NCBI GenBank assembly: GCA_964472905.1 | Contig: CAYYMI010000042.1 | Coordinates: 1-21,102, forward strand | Direction of reading: 5' to 3' | DNA length: 21,102 nucleotides | Source of the DNA: Hellea sp964472905 | GTDB taxonomy: Bacteria; Pseudomonadota; Alphaproteobacteria; Caulobacterales; Maricaulaceae | In this document: one piece after another, positions 7,526-15,515 of the stretch | How positions within the stretch are numbered: position 1 is the stretch's first letter | Layout of the letters: each line of letters starts with the position of its first letter | Translations under genes and position numbers: made by a program | The notes under the pieces: generated by a model | Database searches by the model: none | Told to the model about the DNA's origin: nothing | Seen by the model: only the letters and a program-made list of their open reading frames with translations

Positions 7526-8066
7526 GTATCCACGTAACGACGTAATTGCTATTTGTATCACCTAAAGACATCAAAACTTCATCAAAGTGATAAAAACCAC
7601 TATCTTTAATATCAAAAGTAACAGCTCCTTGGCTATCGCTAACAGTTTTGGACATATAATTAGATCTCTTACATGAGAATATCTCTATGACCTTGATACC
7701 GGAACAGGCATTAGACACCAATTTTAATTGAACCCCTTCAGAAAGTTTATACTCAGCCCTTACGGACTGACCTGCGCGTACATAACCCCGTTTCCATAAC
7801 ATATGTCCTATATATTTACCGATAATACCTTTTTGCGGTTTGTCATTCGGTATTGATCCAGTTTCTGTGGCGATACGAACAATGGTTGGAGATGAATAAT
7901 AGGCGGGAAAATAGAAATATGATGAGTAGACCAAAAACAATGCGAGACTTAAGGTTAACCCATTCGCCAGAAGTCTCTTATTCGACATTGAGCGCTTAGT
8001 AGCCACTTGCTTAAGGCTATTAAGCTCTCGGCGACCAAAGTTAACGCTTTTAGGCGGATGACTCAT
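7518..8066 (-). CDS. Uncharacterised single-pass membrane protein upstream of the class D beta-lactamase
   Basis: The product has 182 residues. The ATG at 8066 has a strong ribosome binding site (GGAAGGAG, 4 nt spacing). A basic N-terminus of about 34 residues is followed by one hydrophobic segment (about 35-54, LANGLTLSLALFLVYSSYFY). The remaining 125 or so residues probably face the periplasm and look beta-rich, with two cysteines (Cys121, Cys132) that could form a disulfide. I do not recognise a family. Its end overlaps the beta-lactamase gene, which implies coupled translation and suggests, but does not prove, a related envelope function. Base composition is slightly AT-richer than the flanking dcw genes, judged by eye. 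Confidence 0.75.
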   Translation of the reverse strand: MSHPPKSVNFGRRELNSLKQVATKRSMSNKRLLANGLTLSLALFLVYSSYFYFPAYYSSPTIVRIATETGSIPNDKPQKGIIGKYIGHMLWKRGYVRAGQSVRAEYKLSEGVQLKLVSNACSGIKVIEIFSCKRSNYMSKTVSDSQGAVTFDIKDSGFYHFDEVLMSLGDTNSNYVVTWIRG

Positions 8067-8217
8067 CTATCTCCTTCCGAGTTTAAAAATAAATCGAAAT
8101 TTAGGAAGCAGACGTTATGAGTCACATATTAAATTAGTCTAAATGACTTGTGAACACCTCTTAACAGCCGTGTAGTTGAATAAGATGCAAGTTTTATATT
8201 TGCTTGTTGCCAGCCAC

Positions 8218-10272
8218 CTATCCAATAAGCTCCAACCACTCATCTTCTGTTAAAGTTTTGACACCTAGCTCTGTTGCTTTCTTTAACTTCGAGCCAGCTC
8301 CAGGCCCCGCGATTAAAATATCGGTTTTGGCCGAAACACTGCCCGAAACTTTTGCACCTAAGCTCTGCGCTTTAGCTTTGGCTTCATCGCGGGAGAACTT
8401 TTCAAGCTTACCTGTAAAGACCACCGTTTGTCCAGAGACAGGACTATCGGAGGATGGAGTTTCAGCGTCTATCACTGTGATAGCCTTTAGTAGGTTTTCA
8501 ATCATCTTGGCATTATTGGGAGCATTGAAAAAATCAACTAATGAGCCCGCCGCCGCATCGCCCATGCCATCTACTGAAATCAGCTCTGCCCAGTCTTCAC
8601 CGATATGGGTTTTGGCCGCAATCAAAGCTGTCTGCATTTTAGTCCAAGACAGGTAATGTTTCGAAATCAAATCAGCATTGCCCTGCCCGACATGGCGAAT
8701 ACCGAGGGCATAAAGCGCTCGGGCAAAGCCTATCTCTTTGCGGGCGTTAATCGCGGCCTCAAGATTATTGGCTGAGGTCTGCCCAAAACCTTCAAGTTTG
8801 GAAATGGCGTCATAGTCCAGCTTAAATATATCTGCGGGCTCTTTTACCCAGCCTTTCTCGTAAAATAGCTCGATTTGTTTCGCGCCTAAACCGTCAATAT
8901 CAAAGGCGCGACGAGAAACAAAATATTTAAGTCCTTCAATAGCTTGGGCCGGACAGCTCAGGCCATTTGTACAGCGCCGCACGACATCTTGTTTACCTGT
9001 TTTTTCATCTATATCACGCACCGCATCACCGCCGCATATCGGGCAAATGGTTGGAAGTTGATAGTTCTCAGCGCGCCCTTCTATATCACCAATTACCCGC
9101 AGGATTTGCGGAATAACATCGCCTGCCCGTTGTATCTCGACGGTATCTCCCGACCTTACTTTTAGGCGGTTAATCTCGTCCTCATTATGAAGCGTGGCGT
9201 TAGACACAACGACCCCGCCAACCGTGATAGGGGCGAGCCGCGCCACAGGCGTGAGCGCGCCCGTCCGTCCAACTTGAACATCAATTTTTTCGACTGTGGT
9301 AATCGCTTTTTCGGCCGGAAATTTATGCGCGATAGCCCAGCGCGGGGCGCGGGAGACAAAGCCCAAACGCTCCTGCAGTGCAAGCTCATCGACCTTATAA
9401 ACCACACCGTCAATGTCATAACCAAGGCCTGCGCGTTTCTCTTCGATGTCATAGTAATGGGCAATCATTTCAGCCGGATTATTATGGCGTTTCATTTGCG
9501 GGTTCGTCTCAAATCCCCATTGCGCAAATTTATCCACCGCCTCCATTTGGGTCGAGGCTATTGGCGCGCTAACCTGCCCCCATGTATAGGCGAAGAATTT
9601 AAGCGGACGGGTTTCTGTAACCGACGGGTCGATTTGACGAAGCGAGCCTGCCGCCGCGTTACGGGGGTTTTTATAGGCATCTTTGCCCGCTTTGACCTGC
9701 GCTTGGTTCATCGAGTCAAAATCCGCATGATCGATATAGACCTCGCCGCGTACCTCGAGGATATCTGGCCAGCCAGTGCCCAATAATCTTTTAGGAATAT
9801 TCTTCACTGTCGAGAGATTGGCCGTCACATCTTCACCAACCTTGCCATCGCCGCGCGTAGCCCCTGTGACCAGCTTGCCGTCCTCATAGCGCAGTGACGC
9901 GGAGAGACCATCAATTTTAGGCTCCGCCGTAAAGGCCATAGGCGCGTCTTCCTCAAGGCTGAGGAAACGTTTCACCTTGGCACAGAAATCAGAGACATCA
10001 TCATCCGTAAAGGCATTATCGAGAGACAGCATGGCAACACTATGGGTGATTTTCCCAAACTTGCCTGAGGGTTTGACTCCAACGCTCTGTGTTGGGCTGT
10101 CTTTGGTAATCAGATGCGGAAACTTTGTCTCAAGCGTAATCAGCTCTTGGCGCAGCACGTCATAGGCGGCGTCAGATAAAACCGGATTGTCATCTTCGTA
10201 ATAAAGCGAGTCATTGGCTTTGATTTCACGGCTTAAGAAAGTAATCCGTTTTTTGGCGTCTTCTTCATTCAT
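8218..10272 (-). CDS. ligA: NAD-dependent DNA ligase
   Basis: The product has 684 residues, the normal LigA length. It seals nicks in replication and repair using NAD+. Domains in order: N-terminal Ia domain with YYEDDNPVLSDAAYD (NMN binding), adenylation domain with catalytic Lys119 in AEPKIDGLS, OB fold, a zinc finger with Cys410, Cys413, Cys434 and Cys440, helix-hairpin-helix repeats (about 455-580), and a C-terminal BRCT domain (about 610-684, GQTVVFTGKLEKFSRDEA). The start overlaps the recN stop by 4 bp (ATGA). It is the last gene of the bamD-recN-ligA group. I saw no convincing terminator after the stop; the 151-bp gap downstream contains only weak hairpins. Confidence 0.98.
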   Translation of the reverse strand: MNEEDAKKRITFLSREIKANDSLYYEDDNPVLSDAAYDVLRQELITLETKFPHLITKDSPTQSVGVKPSGKFGKITHSVAMLSLDNAFTDDDVSDFCAKVKRFLSLEEDAPMAFTAEPKIDGLSASLRYEDGKLVTGATRGDGKVGEDVTANLSTVKNIPKRLLGTGWPDILEVRGEVYIDHADFDSMNQAQVKAGKDAYKNPRNAAAGSLRQIDPSVTETRPLKFFAYTWGQVSAPIASTQMEAVDKFAQWGFETNPQMKRHNNPAEMIAHYYDIEEKRAGLGYDIDGVVYKVDELALQERLGFVSRAPRWAIAHKFPAEKAITTVEKIDVQVGRTGALTPVARLAPITVGGVVVSNATLHNEDEINRLKVRSGDTVEIQRAGDVIPQILRVIGDIEGRAENYQLPTICPICGGDAVRDIDEKTGKQDVVRRCTNGLSCPAQAIEGLKYFVSRRAFDIDGLGAKQIELFYEKGWVKEPADIFKLDYDAISKLEGFGQTSANNLEAAINARKEIGFARALYALGIRHVGQGNADLISKHYLSWTKMQTALIAAKTHIGEDWAELISVDGMGDAAAGSLVDFFNAPNNAKMIENLLKAITVIDAETPSSDSPVSGQTVVFTGKLEKFSRDEAKAKAQSLGAKVSGSVSAKTDILIAGPGAGSKLKKATELGVKTLTEDEWLELIG

Positions 10273-11945
10273 GACGCCATTAATTGGCGCGCCGCCGCCC
10301 TCGCCTCTTGGGTCACGGTTTCGCCCGCGAGCATCCGCGCGATTTCTTCTTCGCGGGCATCATCAGCCACAAGGCTAACATGAGTTGTCGTCGTCGTGCC
10401 TGTCGATGATTTTTCAATGCGATATTGATGATTGGCACAGGCCGCAACTTGGGGACTATGGGTAACCACAAAGACCTGCGCGGAAGCTGAAAGCCTTGCA
10501 AGGCGTTTACCCACCGCATCCGCTACTGCGCCGCCAACGCCTTGGTCAACCTCGTCAAAGACCATAACAGTGTCGTTTTTACCAGCTAGCGCCACTTTAA
10601 TAGCCAGCGCAAACCGCGCCATCTCTCCACCAGACGCGATTTTATCCAGCGGCCCCAAGGCTGTGCCAGGATTGGTTGAAACTTGGAAACGAACTTTGTC
10701 CACGCCCATGGCGGACTCACCTGTCTCTTCGATATGGGTAATGAACTCAGCACGCTCCATTTTCAGCGGCGGGAGTTCAGTGACCACAGCTTTATCTAAG
10801 GTCTTGGCCGATTTAATGCGTGCCTTGGTCAGCGCTGCAGCAGCTTTATCATAGGTGGCTTTCGCTTTATCCGCCGCCACTTGCGCTTTGGTAAGATCAA
10901 CACCCGCATTATCAATCGCAGCAAGCTCTGTCGCGAAACCGCTACGCGCTTCAACGAGGCGTTCAATATCGCAATCATATTTACGTGCCGCCGCCCGTAA
11001 CGCAAAGAGCCGTTTTTCAGTTTCGTCAAGTTTACCAGGCTGCACGTCAAATGTCTGCGCGGCTTCCGAGACGGCGCTGCGGGCCTCTTGCGTTTCCAAT
11101 AGCGCGCGCTCTAAGGCGCCGGCGGCATTGCTCAAAGCTTTGGACGCTTTGCTCTCATTATCACCAAATTTACTCCGCACCCGTTCAATTCCCGCCAAAG
11201 CTGTACCCAGTCGTTGTTCGAAAGCCCCATCTTCGCCCAGCGCATCTTCTGCGGCGGTTAGTTCCGTCAGCGCGCCTTCGGCCCCTTGAAGGAAACGGCG
11301 TTCATCCGCCAGCTGTGCATCTTCTCCCGCTTTAGGTGCGAGGCGGTCTAGTTCACCAATGGCATGTTCTAGAAAATCGCGATCTTCATTGGCTTTGGAC
11401 TGTAGCGCGATTAACGCCTCAACTTGGCGCTGCGTATCCATGCGCGCAGCATAAGCATCTGAACATTTAGCCACTAACGCTTGATGCTCGCCCAATAAAT
11501 CTAGCAAATGAATATGTGTGGCAGGGTCCAAAAGCCCTTTTCCGTCATGTTGCCCATGGACTTCAAGTAAGACATTCCCGACTTTTGAAAGGAGCTTCAC
11601 ACCTACCGGTTGGTCATTGATGAAGGCTTTGCTCCGGCCATCTTTGCTAACACTACGGCGAAGTGTCAAATCTTCGGCATCATTTACATCTATGTCATGC
11701 TCATCGAGAATATTTCTGATCGGCCCCGATTTGGGCGTCTTAAAACTTGCCGTGCATAAAGCTTTATCCGTACCCGCACGGACAAGTCCTTTATCAGAAC
11801 GCGCCCCTGTCGCCATGCCCAAAGCATCCAAAATTATAGATTTACCAGCTCCAGTTTCGCCTGTTAGCGCCGTTAGTCCAGCGCCGAATTCGAGGTCCAA
11901 CGCCTCTATCAAAACAACATTTCGAATAGACAGCCCGGTCAACAT
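10269..11945 (-). CDS. recN: DNA repair protein RecN (SMC-like ATPase)
   Basis: The product has 558 residues, typical of RecN. It is an SMC-like ATPase that acts in double-strand break repair with RecA. Walker A is GETGAGKS (residues 29-36). The RecN-typical VHGQHDGKGLLDP follows at about 129-141. A long central region (about 155-385) of Ala/Glu/Lys-rich helix forms the coiled coil. The ABC signature is IASGGEMARFALA (about 436-448), Walker B is VMVFDEVDQGVGG (460-472), and the switch histidine is in FVVTHSPQVAA. The gene begins 7 bp after bamD and overlaps ligA by 4 bp. The weak ribosome binding region suggests it relies on coupling to bamD translation. Confidence 0.97.
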   Translation of the reverse strand: MLTGLSIRNVVLIEALDLEFGAGLTALTGETGAGKSIILDALGMATGARSDKGLVRAGTDKALCTASFKTPKSGPIRNILDEHDIDVNDAEDLTLRRSVSKDGRSKAFINDQPVGVKLLSKVGNVLLEVHGQHDGKGLLDPATHIHLLDLLGEHQALVAKCSDAYAARMDTQRQVEALIALQSKANEDRDFLEHAIGELDRLAPKAGEDAQLADERRFLQGAEGALTELTAAEDALGEDGAFEQRLGTALAGIERVRSKFGDNESKASKALSNAAGALERALLETQEARSAVSEAAQTFDVQPGKLDETEKRLFALRAAARKYDCDIERLVEARSGFATELAAIDNAGVDLTKAQVAADKAKATYDKAAAALTKARIKSAKTLDKAVVTELPPLKMERAEFITHIEETGESAMGVDKVRFQVSTNPGTALGPLDKIASGGEMARFALAIKVALAGKNDTVMVFDEVDQGVGGAVADAVGKRLARLSASAQVFVVTHSPQVAACANHQYRIEKSSTGTTTTTHVSLVADDAREEEIARMLAGETVTQEARAAARQLMAS

Positions 11946-11952
11946 AGCCGGA

Positions 11953-12804
11953 TTAGAACAGACGTTCCCTTAGGCGGCGCCAATAACCTCGATCGCGCGG
12001 TTTTTCAACTTCAGTATTTAAATCAACGCCAAATTCGGCGAGCAATTCATAACTATCTTCATACCATTCACTCGATGGGTAGTTATGCCCCAAGACAGAG
12101 CCAACGAGTTTCGCTTCATTGATAATGCCAAGTGATGTATAGGCTTCGACCAAACGGTGAAGCGCTTCTTCGGTCTGAGACGTCGTTTCATAATCACGAA
12201 CAACATTCTTAAACCGACCAATAGCCGCGAGCTGCTGATTATCTTTCAGATAATAACGCCCAATACTCATTTCTTTACCAGCCAAATGATCATGGGTGAG
12301 TTCAAGTTTTAAGCGTGCGTCGCGGGCGTAGTCACTATCTGGATAACGGCGAACAACTTGCTGGAGTGAAGCCTCCGCGCTCACTGTCGTCGCTTGATCA
12401 CGACCAACATCGAAAATTTGGTCATAATAATTCATTGCAATCAGATAATAAGCATAAGGAGTGCTGTCATTACCGGGATGTAGACCTATGAACCGTTCTG
12501 CTGTCGCGATGCTTTCTTCGTAATCTGTACTACGATAATTGGCATAGGCCTGCATTAACATAGCACGACGGGCCCATTTAGAAAAAGGGTGCTGACGTTC
12601 AACTTCTTGGAAAAAGAGTTTGGCACGATCCCAATCTTGGCGCTCCATGCGGTCAAAGCCTTGATTATAAATCGTTTCGGCTGGACGCTCGACATAGGCG
12701 AGTTTTTCTTTTTTATCACCGCCAATACCCAGAGTGGAACAAGCAGAGAAACTGATCGCTAGCGCCGCTAAAGCGGTGGTCTTAAAAAGGCTTTTTACAG
12801 GCAT
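11953..12804 (-). CDS. bamD: Outer-membrane assembly lipoprotein BamD (ComL)
   Basis: The product has 283 residues. BamD is the essential lipoprotein partner of BamA in the BAM complex, which folds beta-barrel proteins into the outer membrane. The signal peptide is MPVKSLFKTTALAALAISFSAC, with the lipidated residue Cys22. It is followed by five TPR-like helix pairs, including AKLFFQEVERQHPFSKWARRA, ESIATAERFIGLHPGN and the strongly conserved RRYPDSDYARDARLKLELTHDHLAGKE region, which includes the GRYYLKDNQ segment just after it. It is the first gene after lpxC and probably has its own promoter at 12856-12883. It would serve the beta-barrel proteins of this genome, including the one at 569-2002. 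Confidence 0.97.
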   Translation of the reverse strand: MPVKSLFKTTALAALAISFSACSTLGIGGDKKEKLAYVERPAETIYNQGFDRMERQDWDRAKLFFQEVERQHPFSKWARRAMLMQAYANYRSTDYEESIATAERFIGLHPGNDSTPYAYYLIAMNYYDQIFDVGRDQATTVSAEASLQQVVRRYPDSDYARDARLKLELTHDHLAGKEMSIGRYYLKDNQQLAAIGRFKNVVRDYETTSQTEEALHRLVEAYTSLGIINEAKLVGSVLGHNYPSSEWYEDSYELLAEFGVDLNTEVEKPRDRGYWRRLRERLF

Positions 12805-12855
12805 TTAAGTCTCACTAATTCTTATATGATTCCCACGCAGGGGTTTTATCGCTTG

Positions 12856-12883
12856 CTTCTAGCGAAGATTAACCGCCTGTCAA
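12856..12883 (-). promoter_or_regulatory. Candidate housekeeping promoter for bamD-recN-ligA
   Basis: On the minus strand TTGACAG is followed by 13 nt and GCTAGAAG. This closely matches the Caulobacter sigma-73 consensus as I recall it (TTGaCgS, 10-14 nt, GCtANAWC), with only the last base of the -10 element off. It lies 38 bp past the lpxC stop and about 50 bp before the bamD ATG, leaving room for a normal leader. Confidence 0.45.
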
Positions 12884-12920
12884 AGTGAGAAAAGGGCAAT
12901 GTAGGGGACGAAATGCGCTC

Positions 12921-13829
12921 TTATGCAGATACAGAATCGAGAATGTATGGGGCGTTCTGTTCCGTTAGGTTGATAAATTTCCAGCTGTTGGGGTGGGCAT
13001 AAAGCTTCATCAGCAATTGATGATTGATCGCATGTCCGCCTTTTATAGTGGTTACACGCCCTAATATAGGTCCACCAAGATATAAATCCCCGAGTAAATC
13101 TAGGGCTTTATGCCTGACAAATTCATCTGAAAACCTCAATCCTTCAGGATTTAAAATTTTATCGCCATCTACAATCACAGCATTATCCAGCGAGCCACCT
13201 TTAGACAGACCTGCTTCTTTTAAGGCTGCCACCTCATGTAATCTGGCGAATGTTCGTGCAGATGCTAACCGCTCTCTGAAATCTCTTACATTAGGAACAA
13301 TTTCAACACGTTGTTTTCCGATGGCATCATCATCAAACTCGATAGTAACATCTAGCTCAAGGTTATCGCAGGGCTCTATTTTAGCAAAACTATCGCCAAT
13401 TTTGACCTCGATAGTCTCCAACACTTTTACATAGCGGCGCGGAGCGGCTTGTGGCTTTACCCCAACCTGTTCAATCAATTCCAGAAAAGGCTCCGATGAT
13501 CCATCAAGCGCGGGAAGCTCTTCCCCGTCAACATCAACATAAAGATTATCAATGCCGCTCGCCGCTAGCGCGGCTAACAAATGCTCAATTGTCGCAACTT
13601 TAACACCAGCCGCATTTGATAATGTGGTACAGTTTTTAACGCCCGTAACCGCATCAGGCATAACGTCTATACGGTTATCTCGATCCGTAATATCAGACCG
13701 AATAAAAACAATGCCTGTTCCTGCCGGGGCGGGTCTTAGAACAATACGTGTATGCTGACCACCATGAAGTTCAATCCCAGCCGTAAAAACCGGAGCGCTT
13801 ATCGTGGATTGTCGCCTGATATTCGTCAT
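12921..13829 (-). CDS. lpxC: UDP-3-O-acyl-N-acetylglucosamine deacetylase
   Basis: The product has 302 residues, the standard LpxC size. It catalyses the committed zinc-dependent step of lipid A synthesis in the cytoplasm. Zinc ligands are visible: His83 in ATIEHLLAAL, and His240 and Asp244 in FVRHKALDLLGDL. Glu82 is the likely catalytic base and His266 in KGGHAINHQ the general acid. The N-terminal part (STISAPVFTAGIELHGGQHTRI) carries the usual ring-opening domain start. The ATG at 13829 follows AAGGG with 6 nt spacing. It lies 182 bp after ftsZ, separated by an intrinsic terminator, so it must have its own promoter in 13830-13960; I could not place one with confidence. Confidence 0.98.
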   Translation of the reverse strand: MTNIRRQSTISAPVFTAGIELHGGQHTRIVLRPAPAGTGIVFIRSDITDRDNRIDVMPDAVTGVKNCTTLSNAAGVKVATIEHLLAALAASGIDNLYVDVDGEELPALDGSSEPFLELIEQVGVKPQAAPRRYVKVLETIEVKIGDSFAKIEPCDNLELDVTIEFDDDAIGKQRVEIVPNVRDFRERLASARTFARLHEVAALKEAGLSKGGSLDNAVIVDGDKILNPEGLRFSDEFVRHKALDLLGDLYLGGPILGRVTTIKGGHAINHQLLMKLYAHPNSWKFINLTEQNAPYILDSVSA

Positions 13830-13958
13830 ATATACCCTTAACTATAGCACTGAGAATTACTCACCAGGACAAGTGATACAAGAAAACCCACGTTACACCG
13901 TGTTACAATGCCTTAAGTTATGCCCCAAAAGCAGTACATTTAGGTCATAATCTGGCAA

Positions 13959-13984
13959 TAAAAATGCCGCTTCGAAAGCGGCAT
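13959..13984 (-). terminator. Rho-independent terminator after ftsZ
   Basis: A perfect 9-bp stem (ATGCCGCTT / AAGCGGCAT) with a 3-nt loop spans 13964-13984. On the minus strand it is followed by a T-run (TTTTTATT). It lies about 28 bp past the ftsZ stop codon, so it should end the dcw transcript before lpxC. Confidence 0.85.
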
Positions 13985-14011
13985 CTCAAATCAAATGATT
14001 AGCAAAAACTA

Positions 14012-15412
14012 TTATCTATTTTGGCGGCGTAAGAAACTTGGAATTTCCAGCTCTTCATCCATATTATCGCCAAAAAGGTCGCCTGAAGGTTGAGGCGCTT
14101 GTTGTCTAACGGGCCTTGCGGCAACTGGTTTTTGCTTTTTCAAACCAAAAAATCCAAATGGCTTTTTGACCACAACTCTTGGCTCGGGCTGTGGCGCGGG
14201 CGCGGGTTGTGGCGGGGCTTGATATTGTTGCTGTGGTTGAGGTTGCGGCGCGACTTTTGGCGGATAAGGCTTGGGCGCAACATAAGCCGGAGCTGGCGCA
14301 GCGGGGGCCGCGACAGGTTCAGGCGCATAATGTATCTCTTCAGCTACGAATTCCTCTTCAATTTCGAATTCATCCTCAACTTCATACTCTTCTTCAAGTT
14401 CAGCTTCCACTTCGCGTTGACGAATAGGTTTAGCTTCAACTCTATATTCTGATTCAACACCCGTTGCGACAACAGAAACGCGAACAATACCATCTAAATC
14501 AGGATCTAAAGCAGAACCGACAATAATATTGGCATCTTCATCAACCTGCCCCCGGATAAGGCTAGCTGCTTCATCAACTTCATAAAGCGTAAGATCGTTA
14601 CCGCCCGTTATATTGATAAGAACACCCTTAGCCCCTTTAAGAGAGACATCATCGAGCAATGGATTATTAATCGCCGATTCAGCGGCTTCAATCGCGCGCC
14701 GTTCACCCGTGGCTTCGCCGGTTCCCATCATGGCTTTACCCATTTCATCCATCACAGTGCGAACATCATTAAAGTCTAGATTGATTAGTCCTGGAACAAC
14801 CATCAGATCCGTCACGCCGCGAACGCCGCTATGTAGAACTTCATCTGCCATAGAAAATGCATCAGACATTGTCGTTTGTTCCGTGGCAACGCGGAAGAGG
14901 TTTTGATTTGGAATTGTTATCATGGTATCAACAGAACCATAAAGGTTTTCAATACCTTGCTCAGCAAGCTTCATGCGGCGTGAGCCTTCAAACTGAAAGG
15001 GTTTCGTCACAATACCAACTGTGAGGATACCGCGATCACGCGCCGCGCGCGCTATAACTGGCGCCGCGCCTGTCCCTGTTCCGCCGCCCATACCCGCAGC
15101 CACAAATAACATATGCGCGCCATCAATGTGCTCTAAAATTTCATCCAAACTTTCTTCGGCTGATTGCTCACCAATCTCGGGACGCATACCTGCTCCAAGA
15201 CCTTGAGTAATACCTCCGCCAAGTTGAACCTTACGGTCAGCCCGCGATAAAGCCAAAGCTTGGGCATCTGTATTGGCAACAACAAACTCAACACCATCCA
15301 AGCCTGCAGCAATCATGTTGTTAACGGCATTACCACCCGCGCCGCCTACACCGATGACAACAATGCGGGGTTTGAGTTCAACAGATTTGGGCAAAGAAAG
15401 AGCGATTGGCAT
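14012..15412 (-). CDS. ftsZ: Cell division GTPase FtsZ
   Basis: The product has 466 residues from the chosen ATG at 15412; a TTG 12 bp upstream is a poorer start. FtsZ polymerises with GTP to form the division ring. The tubulin signature GGGTGTG is at 109-115 and the T7 synergy loop NLDFND at 211-216. The GTPase core ends near residue 325. The linker is acidic at about 334-360 (EEEYEVEDEFEIEEEF), then Pro/Gln/Ala-rich to about 415, then has a basic aromatic patch (KKPFGFFGLKKQKP). The C-terminal peptide LEIPSFLRRQNR is the binding tail for FtsA and other partners. The 103-bp gap upstream contains an exact TTAA-N7-TTAA motif and a GATTC (GANTC) site at 15417-15421. A terminator follows. Confidence 0.98.
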   Translation of the reverse strand: MPIALSLPKSVELKPRIVVIGVGGAGGNAVNNMIAAGLDGVEFVVANTDAQALALSRADRKVQLGGGITQGLGAGMRPEIGEQSAEESLDEILEHIDGAHMLFVAAGMGGGTGTGAAPVIARAARDRGILTVGIVTKPFQFEGSRRMKLAEQGIENLYGSVDTMITIPNQNLFRVATEQTTMSDAFSMADEVLHSGVRGVTDLMVVPGLINLDFNDVRTVMDEMGKAMMGTGEATGERRAIEAAESAINNPLLDDVSLKGAKGVLINITGGNDLTLYEVDEAASLIRGQVDEDANIIVGSALDPDLDGIVRVSVVATGVESEYRVEAKPIRQREVEAELEEEYEVEDEFEIEEEFVAEEIHYAPEPVAAPAAPAPAYVAPKPYPPKVAPQPQPQQQYQAPPQPAPAPQPEPRVVVKKPFGFFGLKKQKPVAARPVRQQAPQPSGDLFGDNMDEELEIPSFLRRQNR

Positions 15413-15466
15413 GATGGATTCCAAAACATGGTAAGTAAGACGTTAATGCAATCTCGCTCAAAACCC

Positions 15467-15481
15467 TTAAACAGAGATTAA
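15467..15481. promoter_or_regulatory. Putative CtrA-binding site upstream of ftsZ
   Basis: TTAA at 15467-15470, 7 nt, then TTAA at 15478-15481 is an exact match to the CtrA half-site pair TTAA-N7-TTAA. It lies 55-69 bp upstream of the ftsZ ATG, in the ftsA-ftsZ gap. A further TTAA follows directly (15482-15485). CtrA is known to repress ftsZ in Caulobacter; binding here is inferred from sequence only. Confidence 0.55.
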
Positions 15482-15515
15482 TTAATTCCAAGAATGCCTG
15501 CTAAAGTAAGGTTTT

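Noticed and set aside
7526..7561. Upstream GTG start of the class D beta-lactamase
   Set aside because: It would add 12 residues before a compact signal peptide and enlarge the overlap with the upstream gene to 44 bp. Not excluded, but GTG 7525 is preferred.
9187..9786. Long plus-strand open frame inside ligA, and similar frames opposite recN and ftsZ
   Set aside because: These lie antisense to well-conserved genes, have no ribosome binding sites and give proteins with no recognisable features, so they are shadow frames.
15413..15424. TTG start for ftsZ, adding four residues
   Set aside because: The ATG at 15412 gives the usual FtsZ N-terminus, and the TTG has no better ribosome binding site.
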